Positions 35,619-44,325 of a stretch of DNA of 64,000 bases are shown here, in pieces (the first letter of the stretch is position 1; every line of letters begins with the position of its first letter). The notes beneath the pieces were generated by a model. That model saw nothing but the letters and a program-made list of their open reading frames with translations, was not told the DNA's origin and searched no databases. Source of the DNA: Paraburkholderia sp. FT54 (GTDB lineage Bacteria; Pseudomonadota; Gammaproteobacteria; Burkholderiales; Burkholderiaceae); contig NZ_CP134195.1 in NCBI RefSeq assembly GCF_031585635.1, forward strand, positions 3,782,001-3,846,000. The letters run 5' to 3'. A program made the translations under genes and the position numbers.

Positions 35619-37391
35619 TCATGCCGGCAAAGGCGTTGCGCCGCCGCTTGGCGCCGTGCGCGTTGCCAGCTTTTCAGCATAGCGTTGCGCCGCGTCGCCG
35701 ACGACGATATGGAACGTGTCAGCAGAAATCCACGCCGTATCGAGCGTCGCCAGACGCTGACGATCGACCGCCGACGGATCGCGCACGACGATACGCAAAC
35801 GCGTTGCGGCCACCGCATCCAGCGACACCACGTTGCCCGCGCCACCGAACACGGCGAGCCAGCGCAGCGGATCCGGGTCGAGCGGACCGCCCTGAGCGTC
35901 CGATGCCGCAACCGGCGCCGGCGCAGCCGCCACAGCCGAAGCGGCTGCCGCCGGCTTCACCGCATCGCCGCCACCTTGCGCGATCACCGTGCGGATTTCG
36001 TCCGCGATGATGTCCGCCTCCGGTCCGATGATCACCTGCACATTGGTCGAGCCGCGCTTGAGAACGCCACGCGCGCCGATCGTCTTCAGTTCGTTTTCGG
36101 AGACCTTATTCGAATCGACCACCGACAAACGCAGACGCGTCGTGCAGGCATCCACCACCGACAGATTCGACGCGCCGCCCAGCGCCGCGATATAACGCTG
36201 CGCACGCGGCACAGCCGCACCGGCGACCGGCGAAACGAAACCACCCGCGGCGAACGAGTCGACTTGTTCGTCGGCTGTAGCGGGTTCGCGGCCCGGCGTT
36301 GCCATGTTGAATTTGCGGATGAAGAAACGGAACAGGCCGTAGTACACCACCATGTAGACGAGGCCGAGCGGGATCGCCCACCAGCCCTTGGTCGACAGGC
36401 CGTAGTTCAACACGTAGTCGATTGCGCCCGCGGAGAACGTGAAGCCGAGGTGAATGCCGAGCGCCGAACAGATGGCGAGCGAGAGGCCCGTCAACAGCGC
36501 GTGGATCACGTACAGCACCGGTGCGAGGAACATGAAGCTGAATTCGATCGGCTCGGTCACACCCGTCAGGAACGACGTGAGCGCCATCGAGAACAGCAGG
36601 CCGCCGACCACCGCGCGGCGTTCCTTCGGCGCTTCATGGAACATGGCCAGGCACGCAGCCGGCAGGCCGAACATCATGACCGGGAAGAAGCCCGTCATGA
36701 AGGTGCCCGCAGTCGGGTCGCCCGCGAAGAAGCGATGCAGGTCGCCCGTCACCGCAGCGCCGCCCGGCGGCGTGAACGTGCCGAACACGAACCACGTCAG
36801 CGAATTGAGGATGTGATGCAAACCCGTGACGAGCAGCAAGCGGTTCAGCACGCCGAACACGAACGCGCCGAGCGCGCCGGCCGTGGTCAACCAGTGGCCG
36901 GCCGTATCGATCACGGCCTGCACCGGTTGCCACACGTAGCCGAACACGATGCCGAGCACGAGGCAGACCACCCCCGTGACAATCGGCACGAAGCGTTTCC
37001 CTCCGAAGAAGGCGAGGTAGTCGGGCAGCTTGATGTCTTTGTACCGGTTGTACAGCAAGCCCGCGACGATACCCGCCACGATCCCGGACAACACGCCCAT
37101 GCTGAGCTTGTCGTTGATATCCTTCATCACGGCGACTTCGACCAGATAACCGATCGCGCCCGCCAGACCCGCCACGCCGTTGTTGTCCTTCGCGAAACCG
37201 ACCGCCACGCCGATCGCGAACAGCAGCGGCAGGTTGTCGAAGATCGCGCCGCCAGCGTCGGCGATCATCTTGATGTTGAACACATCGGGTTGGCCGAGGC
37301 GAAGCAGCAGGCCGGCAACCGGCAGCACCGCAATCGGCAGCATCAGCGCGCGTCCCAGGCGCTGAATCTTCAGAAACGGATTCCCATCCAT
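35619..37391 (-). CDS. nagE: PTS N-acetylglucosamine transporter EIICBB, NagE-type
   Basis: A 590-residue sugar transporter: a ten-helix IIC domain (about 1-370, with GVTEPIEFSFMFLAP) imports and phosphorylates GlcNAc, followed by two IIB domains. The first (about 395-470) has the phosphorylatable cysteine in VVDACTTRLRL. The second (about 510-585) has the same fold, but the cysteine position reads DAVAATRLRI, so it cannot carry phosphate there. The ATG at 37391 follows GGAGG at an ideal distance. It is the last gene of the nag operon and relies on the fused EIIA-HPr-EI protein encoded just upstream. Confidence 0.93.
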   Translation of the reverse strand: MDGNPFLKIQRLGRALMLPIAVLPVAGLLLRLGQPDVFNIKMIADAGGAIFDNLPLLFAIGVAVGFAKDNNGVAGLAGAIGYLVEVAVMKDINDKLSMGVLSGIVAGIVAGLLYNRYKDIKLPDYLAFFGGKRFVPIVTGVVCLVLGIVFGYVWQPVQAVIDTAGHWLTTAGALGAFVFGVLNRLLLVTGLHHILNSLTWFVFGTFTPPGGAAVTGDLHRFFAGDPTAGTFMTGFFPVMMFGLPAACLAMFHEAPKERRAVVGGLLFSMALTSFLTGVTEPIEFSFMFLAPVLYVIHALLTGLSLAICSALGIHLGFTFSAGAIDYVLNYGLSTKGWWAIPLGLVYMVVYYGLFRFFIRKFNMATPGREPATADEQVDSFAAGGFVSPVAGAAVPRAQRYIAALGGASNLSVVDACTTRLRLSVVDSNKVSENELKTIGARGVLKRGSTNVQVIIGPEADIIADEIRTVIAQGGGDAVKPAAAASAVAAAPAPVAASDAQGGPLDPDPLRWLAVFGGAGNVVSLDAVAATRLRIVVRDPSAVDRQRLATLDTAWISADTFHIVVGDAAQRYAEKLATRTAPSGGATPLPA

Positions 37392-37473
37392 TGATACCTC
37401 CAATCCTGTCTCGTTGTTGAGTTTGTAGCTAGTCGTAGTGGTTGAGCGAAGCTGGCTGCGGACCGTGTGGGGT

Positions 37474-40041
37474 TCAGTCCAAAGGCCAGGTTTCGCGGCT
37501 TGCTGCTCTTACCGCCTGCGCCGATTCGAGCGCCAGAGCATCCTGGGCGCGTTGACGGCACAGCTGATAATCGAGGTTGCGCACCCGCGCCTTGATGCCC
37601 GGCACGGAGACGGGATCCACCGAGAGCTCGGTCACGCCGAGGCCGACGAGCAGCGGCACGGCGAGCGGATCGCCCGCCAGCGCGCCACATACGCCGACCC
37701 ATTTGCCGTGCTTGTCCGCGCCTTGCACGGTGGTCGCGATCAAACGCAGTACAGCCGGGTGCAAGCCGTCCGCCTGGGCGGCGAGGTCGGCCTGGCAACG
37801 GTCCATGGCGAGCGTGTATTGCGTCAGATCGTTGGTGCCGATCGAGAGGAAATCCGCGTGTTGCGACAGTTGATCGGCCAGCAGCGCCGCCGACGGCACT
37901 TCGATCATCACGCCGACTTCAATCGGTTCCGTGCGGCCCGACTCGCGCGCGAATTCGTCGATGCGCTTGCGGATACGGATCAACTCGCCGACGTCGGTCA
38001 CCATCGGCAGCAGAATGCGCACGGCGCCGAGCGGCTGCACCGCCAGCAGGCCGCGCAACTGATCGTCGAGCAGATCGGGGCGCACTTGCGCGAGACGGAT
38101 GCCGCGCAAGCCGAGCGCGGGATTCGGTTCGGGCGGCAGCGTCAGATAGTCGACTTCCTTGTCCGCGCCGACATCCAGCGTGCGAATGATCGCGGTGCGG
38201 CCGCTCAATGCGTCGGCGATTGCCTGGTAGCTCTGACGATGTTCGTCCGTGGTCGGCGCGGCCGCGCGGTGAATGAACAGCAGTTCGGTGCGCAACAGGC
38301 CGACGGAATCGGCGCCGTTTTCAACCGCGGTTTTCGCGTCGTCGAGCGTGGCGATGTTCGCGGCCACTTCGATCGCGCGGCCGTCGGACGTGGCCGCCGC
38401 TTGTTGCGAGGTGCGGCGGTTTGCTTCGCGCACATCGGCCAAACGCGTGCGCTCCAGGCGCGCGCGTTCGACGTCGAGTTCGGTCGGTGCGAACTCGAGG
38501 CGGCCAGTCGTGGCGTTCACCACCACTTGCGTGCCTTCGGGGATCGCGTGCAGCGCGTCGCCGACTGCCACCAGCGCGGGAATGCCCGCCTGACGCGCGA
38601 GAATCGCCGCGTGCGAGGTGGCGCCGCCACGCGCCATCACCAATGCCGTGACGCGCGAGCGATCCAGCGTGGACAGGTCGGACGGCGTGAACTCTTCCGC
38701 CGCCAGCACAGCCTCTTCCGGCAACGTGCGCGCCGTGGCGTTCGTGTAACCCAGCGCGCGCAGCACGCGTTTTTCGATGTCGCGTAGATCGGCGGCACGT
38801 TCGGCGAGCAACATGTCTTCGATATTGGTCAGGATGGCGATCTGTGCGCGGATTGCTTCGCGCCACGCAAACCCGGCGCTCTTGCCGAGGCTAATCAGAT
38901 CCCGCGCGGCGTCGAGCAGTGTGGGATCTTCCAGCAACACGCGATGCACCGCGAAAATGCCCGCTTCGCCGACCGCGCCGCGTTGCGACGCGTCACGCAC
39001 GGTCGTGCCGAGGTCGGCATCGACGGTGGCAATCGCCTTGTCGAGCAGACGGCTTTCCGCCGCGGACGTGCCGTTCGCCTTTTCGGGCGGATCGATGTCC
39101 GCGTCGTCCCAGCGCACCAGCTTGCCGACCGCGACGCCCGGCGCGGCGCAGACGCCGGCGAGCGTATTCGGCGCGAGTGCCTCTCCTGCCGGACGCGCGA
39201 CGGCTTGCGGCGCCGGCGAGCTTTGGCGCGCCGGTTTTTCTTCGACTTCGCCGTGTGCTTCACGCGTCAGTTCATGCGCTATCGCTTCGATCGCAGCTTT
39301 TGCTTGCGGACCGACGCCGAGCAACTCGATGGTCGCGCCTTCGCCTGCACCGAGGCCAAGCAAACCGACCACGCTTTCGATCGCCGCCTTGCGTCCTTCG
39401 TAACGCACTTCGACGCGTGCATCGAAGCCGCGTGCCGCTTCACGCGCACGCGCCGCCGGACGCGCATGCAGACCGCCTGCGTGAACCAGCGTGACTTGCT
39501 GACGGGCTTCTTCCGCCACGTTCGTCGCGCTGGCCTGGCGCGAGGCCTCGGCCGCCGCGCCGCCGCGCGCGCGCAGCACCAGCAGCGGTGTTTTACCCGC
39601 CTTCAGCAAACCGCCTTGCACGCGTTCGACGATCTCGAACGCATCCGAATTGGCGATTGCGATCACCGACACGAGGCTCGGCGCATTCAACGCGACCTGG
39701 TCCTGATCGAACTCGATCAGCACGTCGCCGGCGCGCACGTGAGCGCCTTGAGCGACCATTGGCGCGAAGCCCTTGCCATTCAGTTCGACCGTATCGATAC
39801 CGATATGCAGCAGAATCTCGGCGCCCTCGGCGGTGGCCAGCGTCACGGCGTGGCCGGTGCGCGCGAGATGGGTGACAGTACCGTCGCACGGCGCGACGAG
39901 CCGGCCCTCGAGCGGGTCGATGCCGATGCCGTCACCGAACATGCCGCCCGAAAACACAGGGTCGGGCACGTTCGCGAGCGGCACGACCGGACCGGTCATG
40001 GGCGCGAGCAAAACAATATGGCCTTCAGAATGGCTCTTCAA
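37474..40041 (-). CDS. nagF: fused PTS EIIA-Glc/HPr/enzyme I protein, NagF-type
   Basis: An 855-residue fusion of all soluble PTS parts. Order: EIIA-Glc domain (about 1-160, with the active His in ILLHIGIDTVELNGKGF), HPr (about 175-265, His in VHAGGLHARPAA), and enzyme I (about 300-855, with the phosphohistidine motif GGATSHAAILAR and the PEP-binding LLRTELLF...FLSIGTNDLTQY). Phosphate from PEP thus flows within one chain to NagE. I choose the TTG at 40041 (LKSHSEGHIVLL) because GAGGAG lies 8 bases upstream; an ATG at 40065 adds 8 residues. Confidence 0.94.
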   Translation of the reverse strand: MKSHSEGHIVLLAPMTGPVVPLANVPDPVFSGGMFGDGIGIDPLEGRLVAPCDGTVTHLARTGHAVTLATAEGAEILLHIGIDTVELNGKGFAPMVAQGAHVRAGDVLIEFDQDQVALNAPSLVSVIAIANSDAFEIVERVQGGLLKAGKTPLLVLRARGGAAAEASRQASATNVAEEARQQVTLVHAGGLHARPAARAREAARGFDARVEVRYEGRKAAIESVVGLLGLGAGEGATIELLGVGPQAKAAIEAIAHELTREAHGEVEEKPARQSSPAPQAVARPAGEALAPNTLAGVCAAPGVAVGKLVRWDDADIDPPEKANGTSAAESRLLDKAIATVDADLGTTVRDASQRGAVGEAGIFAVHRVLLEDPTLLDAARDLISLGKSAGFAWREAIRAQIAILTNIEDMLLAERAADLRDIEKRVLRALGYTNATARTLPEEAVLAAEEFTPSDLSTLDRSRVTALVMARGGATSHAAILARQAGIPALVAVGDALHAIPEGTQVVVNATTGRLEFAPTELDVERARLERTRLADVREANRRTSQQAAATSDGRAIEVAANIATLDDAKTAVENGADSVGLLRTELLFIHRAAAPTTDEHRQSYQAIADALSGRTAIIRTLDVGADKEVDYLTLPPEPNPALGLRGIRLAQVRPDLLDDQLRGLLAVQPLGAVRILLPMVTDVGELIRIRKRIDEFARESGRTEPIEVGVMIEVPSAALLADQLSQHADFLSIGTNDLTQYTLAMDRCQADLAAQADGLHPAVLRLIATTVQGADKHGKWVGVCGALAGDPLAVPLLVGLGVTELSVDPVSVPGIKARVRNLDYQLCRQRAQDALALESAQAVRAASRETWPLD

Positions 40042-40076
40042 GCGGGACTCCTCGACACGTCGCATCTGATTTCTCG

Positions 40077-41093
40077 TCAGTGAGTTTCGGTGACTTTGTT
40101 GAGATGGCGCGGCGCATCGGGATTGCGCCCGCGCGCGGCGGCAAGGCCGGCGGCCATCACGTAAAAGGACAGGATGGCGGCGATCGGATCGAGCGCCGCA
40201 TGAGCGGTGGTGGCAAGCGGCAGCGTGGCTTCCGGCACGTCGGCCGGCGCCGCGAGCAGAACGCGGGCGCCGCGCGCCTTCATGTCGCGCGCGAGTTGCA
40301 GCAATCCGGCCTGCTCGGGTCCGCGCGGTGCGAAGACCAGCAGCGGGTAGTCGCGGTCGATCAATTCCATCGGACCGTGACGCACTTCCGCGCTCGAAAA
40401 CGCTTCGGCCTGAATGCCGGAGGTTTCCTTCAGTTTCAGCGCGGCTTCCTGCGCGATCGCAAGACCCAGGCCGCGGCCGATGACGATCATGCGCTCGATA
40501 CCGCGCAATTCCTCCACGGCTGCCGACCAGTCGAGTTCACCCGCGGCACGCAGCGCTTCGGGTAGCGTCTTCAACGCGGCAAGCAGTTCAGCGTCTTTCT
40601 GCCAATGCGCGACGAGTTGCGCGGAGATCGACAGCATTGCGATGTAGCTCTTGGTGGCCGCGACGCTGATCTCCGGACCGGCGACGAGCGGCAACTCGAA
40701 TTCGCACGCGTCGGCCAAGGGCGAACCCGGCACGTTCACGGCGGCGACGGTTAACGCGCCCGCTTTGCGCAGCGCTTCCATGGTGCCGATGAGGTCCGGG
40801 CTCTTGCCCGATTGCGAGAACGCCAGCGCGAGCTGATCGCGCACTTGCAGCGGCGCTTGCTGGAGCGTGGCGACCGACATCGGCAGCGACGCGACCGGCA
40901 CGCCGAGGCGGCTCATCGTCAGGCTTGCGAAGTAACTCGCCGCGTGATCGGAGCTGCCGCGCGCGACCGTCAGCGCGACATGGCGCGGCTGCTGCGCGAG
41001 CTTCGCCGCCAGCGCCTCGACGCGCTTGGTGTCCGTGAGTTGCGCGGCGACCGTTTCAGCGGACGCCAGCGCCTCTTTAAGCATATTCGACAA
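40077..41093 (-). CDS. nagB: SIS-domain glucosamine-6-phosphate deaminase NagB-II
   Basis: A 338-residue protein with two SIS sugar-isomerase domains, like the isomerase half of GlmS but without the glutaminase part. Motifs: VARGSSDHAASYF, AFSQSGKSPDL, GRGLGLAIAQEAALKLKETSGIQAEAFSSAEVRHGPMELI. Together with NagA it turns GlcNAc-6-P into fructose-6-P; NagB-II is the non-homologous replacement of classical NagB. The TTG at 41093 has AAGGAG at 6 bases; ATG at 41084 is an alternative. Either start overlaps the nagA stop, implying translational coupling. Confidence 0.9.
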   Translation of the reverse strand: MSNMLKEALASAETVAAQLTDTKRVEALAAKLAQQPRHVALTVARGSSDHAASYFASLTMSRLGVPVASLPMSVATLQQAPLQVRDQLALAFSQSGKSPDLIGTMEALRKAGALTVAAVNVPGSPLADACEFELPLVAGPEISVAATKSYIAMLSISAQLVAHWQKDAELLAALKTLPEALRAAGELDWSAAVEELRGIERMIVIGRGLGLAIAQEAALKLKETSGIQAEAFSSAEVRHGPMELIDRDYPLLVFAPRGPEQAGLLQLARDMKARGARVLLAAPADVPEATLPLATTAHAALDPIAAILSFYVMAAGLAAARGRNPDAPRHLNKVTETH

Positions 41094-42180
41094 TTGCTTC
41101 TCCTTCGACGTAAGTCGCGCTCAACGCCAGTTCACGATCGAACACGACCACATCGGCCCATGCACCGCGCGCGATGCGCCCGCGGTCTTCGATGCCCAGG
41201 TAGTCGGCGGCGTAGCGCGACAAACGGTTCGATACATCGGCGATCGGCAAGCCGATCGACACAAGATTGCGCAGCGCCTGATCCATGGTCAGGGTGCTGC
41301 CGGCGAGCGTGCCGTCGGCGAGACGCACGCCGCCGAGGCACTTCGTCACGTGCTGGCTGCCGAGGCGGTATTCGCCGTCGGGCATGCCGGTGGCCGAGGT
41401 GCTGTCCGTGACCACATACAAACGCGGGATCGCGCGCAACGCAGCGCGGATCGCGCCCGGATGGACGTGCAGCAGATCGGGAATGATTTCGGCGAACTCG
41501 GCGTGGGCGAGCGCCGCGCCGACCAGGCCGGGATTGCGATGGTGCAGCGGCGACATGGCGTTGAACAGGTGTGTGAAGCCGCAGGCACCGTGCTTGAGCG
41601 CGGCGACGGCGTCGTCGTAGGTGCCGAGGGAATGGCCCAGTTGCACGCGCACGCCGCGCGCCGCCATCTCGGAGATGATCTCCATATGGCCGGCAATTTC
41701 CGGCGCGAGCGTGACCACGCGGATCGGGGCGATGGACAGATACTTCAGCACTTCGTCCATCACTGCGGAAACCGCCGCGTCCGGTTGGGCGCCGAGCTTG
41801 CCGGGGTTGATATACGGCCCTTCCAGATGCACACCCAGCACGCGCGCGCCGCCGGGCGTGCGGATGCGCGCGTTGTTGCCCAGCTCCGCGACGACGGCCA
41901 TCAGCTCAGCGCGTGGCGCGGTCATGGTCGTGGCGAGCAGGCTGGTCGTGCCGTAACGCGCATGCGTGCGCGTGATGGTTTCGATCGCGTTGCCGCCTTC
42001 CATCACGTCGGAGCCGCCGCCGCCATGCACGTGCAGATCGATGAAGCCCGGCAGGATGTACGGCGCGTCGTTGGTCGACGGATCGACGCGTTCGCCGGTG
42101 AGCGCCGTGATGCGGCCGTTTTCGTATTCGAGCGTGCCGTGAATCCACCCATCGGTGGTGAGTATGTTTCCGGTCAGCAT
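41077..42180 (-). CDS. nagA: N-acetylglucosamine-6-phosphate deacetylase
   Basis: The 367-residue amidohydrolase removes the acetyl group from GlcNAc-6-phosphate, the first intracellular step. Motifs: YILPGFIDLHVHGGGGSDVM (metal-binding HxH), GVHLEGPYINPGKLGA, VQLGHSLGTYDDAVAALKHGACGFTHLFNAMSPLHHRNPG, and VTDSTSATGMPDGEY with the catalytic Asp. It is the second gene of the nag operon, 102 bases after nagR, and overlaps nagB. Confidence 0.96.
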   Translation of the reverse strand: MLTGNILTTDGWIHGTLEYENGRITALTGERVDPSTNDAPYILPGFIDLHVHGGGGSDVMEGGNAIETITRTHARYGTTSLLATTMTAPRAELMAVVAELGNNARIRTPGGARVLGVHLEGPYINPGKLGAQPDAAVSAVMDEVLKYLSIAPIRVVTLAPEIAGHMEIISEMAARGVRVQLGHSLGTYDDAVAALKHGACGFTHLFNAMSPLHHRNPGLVGAALAHAEFAEIIPDLLHVHPGAIRAALRAIPRLYVVTDSTSATGMPDGEYRLGSQHVTKCLGGVRLADGTLAGSTLTMDQALRNLVSIGLPIADVSNRLSRYAADYLGIEDRGRIARGAWADVVVFDRELALSATYVEGEAIVEYA

Positions 42181-42282
42181 GAGTCTCTCTGGTGAGGCGT
42201 GATACGGGGCATGACTGAATGGCGCTTTTTCTGCGCGGCGCCTGGATTTTTCAGGCTGCGCGCACGGGCTCAGCCGAGCCGC

Positions 42283-43017
42283 TCAGGTGCGCAATTCAGC
42301 GACGAAGTCGTAGTAATCGTCGCGGCAATAGGTGTCGGTCAACTCAATTGCGCGCTGGTCGGCGCTGTAGCCGATACGGGTAATGACCAGCAGCGCCGAG
42401 CGCGGTTCGATGTCCATCAACGAAGCGATCTCGCTCGAAGCGTTGACCGCGCGAAAGTGCTGCAAGGCGCGCACCACAGCGGCGCCACGGCGTTCGAGAT
42501 AGCTGTAAAGCGAGTCGCCGATGGCGTGCGGATCGGGCACGATCGCCGCCGGCAACGCCGAATGCTCGACCGCCATGACGATGCCGTCCGCGCGCCGCAG
42601 GCGCCGCAGACTCGTCACGGCCGCACCGGGCGACAGCCCGAGGTGCACCAGTTCGTCACGGTTGGCGGCGCGGATATCGCGCTCGAGCCACACCGAATCC
42701 GGCCGGAAACCGCGCTGCTGCATCTTCTTCGTGAAACCGGTGAGCCGGGAAAGCGGGTCTTCGACGCGCGGCGTGATGAAGCTGCCCGCGCCGCGCGCAC
42801 GCCGGATCAAACCTTGCTCGACCAGCAACTCGATCGCCTTGCGCGCCGTGATGCGCGACACGCCGATCGCGTCCGAAAGCGTGCGCTCCGAGGGCAGCGC
42901 CTCACCAGCCGACCACACGCCGCAGTGGATCGCTGTCGCAAGATTGCGCGCGAGCTGCAAATAGAGCGGCGTGACGTTGCGGGCGTCAGGCATCAGTGCG
43001 GACCAGCGAGTTTCCAT
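42283..43017 (-). CDS. nagR: GntR/UTRA-family regulator of GlcNAc catabolism
   Basis: A 244-residue repressor. The N-terminal GntR winged helix is TPLYLQLARNLATAIHCGVWSAGEALPSERTLSDAIGVSRITARKAIELLVEQGLIRRARGAGSF; the C-terminal UTRA effector domain (HutC/DasR type) follows. DasR-like regulators respond to amino-sugar phosphates. It is the first gene of the nag operon, and ATACCAG half-sites in the promoter region suggest autoregulation. Start at 43017 (METRW) is uncertain; no strong ribosome site is seen, and 42996 is an alternative. Orthologues are also named NagQ. Confidence 0.85.
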   Translation of the reverse strand: METRWSALMPDARNVTPLYLQLARNLATAIHCGVWSAGEALPSERTLSDAIGVSRITARKAIELLVEQGLIRRARGAGSFITPRVEDPLSRLTGFTKKMQQRGFRPDSVWLERDIRAANRDELVHLGLSPGAAVTSLRRLRRADGIVMAVEHSALPAAIVPDPHAIGDSLYSYLERRGAAVVRALQHFRAVNASSEIASLMDIEPRSALLVITRIGYSADQRAIELTDTYCRDDYYDFVAELRT

Positions 43018-43038
43018 GGGCTCGGGCGGCCTTCGCAA

Positions 43039-43386
43039 AAAGGTAGGCCTACGAAAAATGAGAGCCCATTATATAACCAACATAATACCAGTCAATCGAT
43101 TGGTTCCATGCTGGTATGAATTGGCGCAAAGCCTTGATGAATAAGGCTTTGAGGGGAACACAGAGGCGTTGGAGACGGGTTTTCGGAGCCCAGGATTTAC
43201 CCGTACTGGGCTTCGGGAAGCCAGCTGGTGGGCTCGAACATGGTTTCAACACGCTGACAACCGGCCGTGATCGATACCTTTTTGATACCAGTTCCAGTCG
43301 GCCCTTTGCCGGCGTGGCTTTTGTAATGGGGCGCGTTCCAATATAGTGCTGGGTAGCAAGCTATAAAAAATCCCCTGGGAGCAGCT
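43039..43386. other. regulatory region between nagR and MarR-GNAT gene
   Basis: This AT-richer 348-base divergent region contains inverted-repeat operator candidates (43085-43117), an isolated third half-site at 43285, and AACCAA/TTGGTT at 43075-43080 and 43100-43105. Apart from these, no gene is seen. Confidence 0.5.
43085..43117. promoter_or_regulatory. candidate NagR operator, inverted ATACCAG
   Basis: ATACCAG (43085-43091) and CTGGTAT (43111-43117) form an inverted repeat with 19 bases between arms, 68 to 100 bases upstream of nagR. The TGGTAT core agrees in kind with sites of GntR-type amino-sugar regulators. A third identical ATACCAG lies at 43285-43291. Confidence 0.5.
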
Positions 43387-44313
43387 TTGACAGATTCCGA
43401 GGCGCTGCGGCGTGCTCAGGCCGTCCGCCATTTCAACCGCTTCTACACCCGACACATTGGCGCGCTGCACGAGCATTTGACAAAGAGCGCGTTCTCACTG
43501 ACCGAGGTGCGCGTACTGCACGAGCTCTCCCGCGAACGTGCGCAAACGGCATCGGTGCTCGGGCGTTCCCTCGGTCTCGACAGCGGTTATCTCAGCCGTC
43601 TCCTGACCAGCTTCGAACGACGCGATCTGATCACGCGCCGCCCGTCCAGAACAGACGCGCGCCAGTCGCTGATCGCGCTCACGGACCGCGGCCACGCCGC
43701 GTACGCGCCGCTCGATAACGCGGCGATCGAAGAAGTGTCGACATTGCTTTCCGGCCTCACGGTCCTCTCCCAGGATCAGCTGATCGCCGCGATGAAGATC
43801 ATCGAGCGGCTGCTCGGCGACAAGCCGAAGCACGAACTCATCGTGCTCCGCCAGCCGCGCCCAGGTGAATGCGGCTGGCTCGTGCATCGACAGGCGCAAT
43901 GGTTCGCCGCGGAATACGACTGGGATCGATCGTTCGAGGGATTGCTCGCGCGGGTCGTCGCCGATTACACGCAACGCAACGATCCGGTGCGCGAGATGTG
44001 CTGGGTCGCCGATCAGGAAGGCATGGTGGTCGGCTCGGTCTGCATCGTCGGAGTCTCGACGACGGTGGCGGGCGTGCGGCTTTTGTGGGTCGAGCCGGAT
44101 GTGCAGCGTCTGGGCATCGGCACGCAGTTGCTTGGCGAATGCGTGCGCTTTGCGAGGCGCGCGGGCTATACGAAGCTCACGCTGACAACGGCTGCCTCGC
44201 TCGAACAACCGCGGCGCCTGTGCGAGCGCGCCGGGTTCAGGCTCGCCGGCACGGCGGCTGAGCGCCGTTTTGGCAAGGACCTGATGATCGAGCGATGGGA
44301 ATTGAGCTTGTAG
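43387..44313 (+). CDS. MarR-type regulator fused to GNAT acetyltransferase
   Basis: A 308-residue two-domain protein. The first half (about 1-145) is a MarR winged helix: AFSLTEVRVLHELSRE, ASVLGRSLGLDSGYLSRLLTSFERRDLITRRPSRTDARQSLIALTDRG. The second half (about 155-305) is a GNAT N-acetyltransferase with the acetyl-CoA motif VEPDVQRLGIGTQLLGECV and RRLCERAGFRL. The start is a TTG at 43387 with GGGAG about 7 bases upstream. Neither DNA target nor substrate can be inferred. It is not clearly linked to the nag operon, from which it diverges. Confidence 0.9.
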   Translation: MTDSEALRRAQAVRHFNRFYTRHIGALHEHLTKSAFSLTEVRVLHELSRERAQTASVLGRSLGLDSGYLSRLLTSFERRDLITRRPSRTDARQSLIALTDRGHAAYAPLDNAAIEEVSTLLSGLTVLSQDQLIAAMKIIERLLGDKPKHELIVLRQPRPGECGWLVHRQAQWFAAEYDWDRSFEGLLARVVADYTQRNDPVREMCWVADQEGMVVGSVCIVGVSTTVAGVRLLWVEPDVQRLGIGTQLLGECVRFARRAGYTKLTLTTAASLEQPRRLCERAGFRLAGTAAERRFGKDLMIERWELSL

Positions 44314-44325
44314 AGACGTCGTTGC

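Noticed and set aside
38944..40083. Plus-strand frame opposite the PTS fusion gene
   Set aside because: Antisense shadow of a high-GC coding sequence with no recognisable motif; the minus-strand product is complete.
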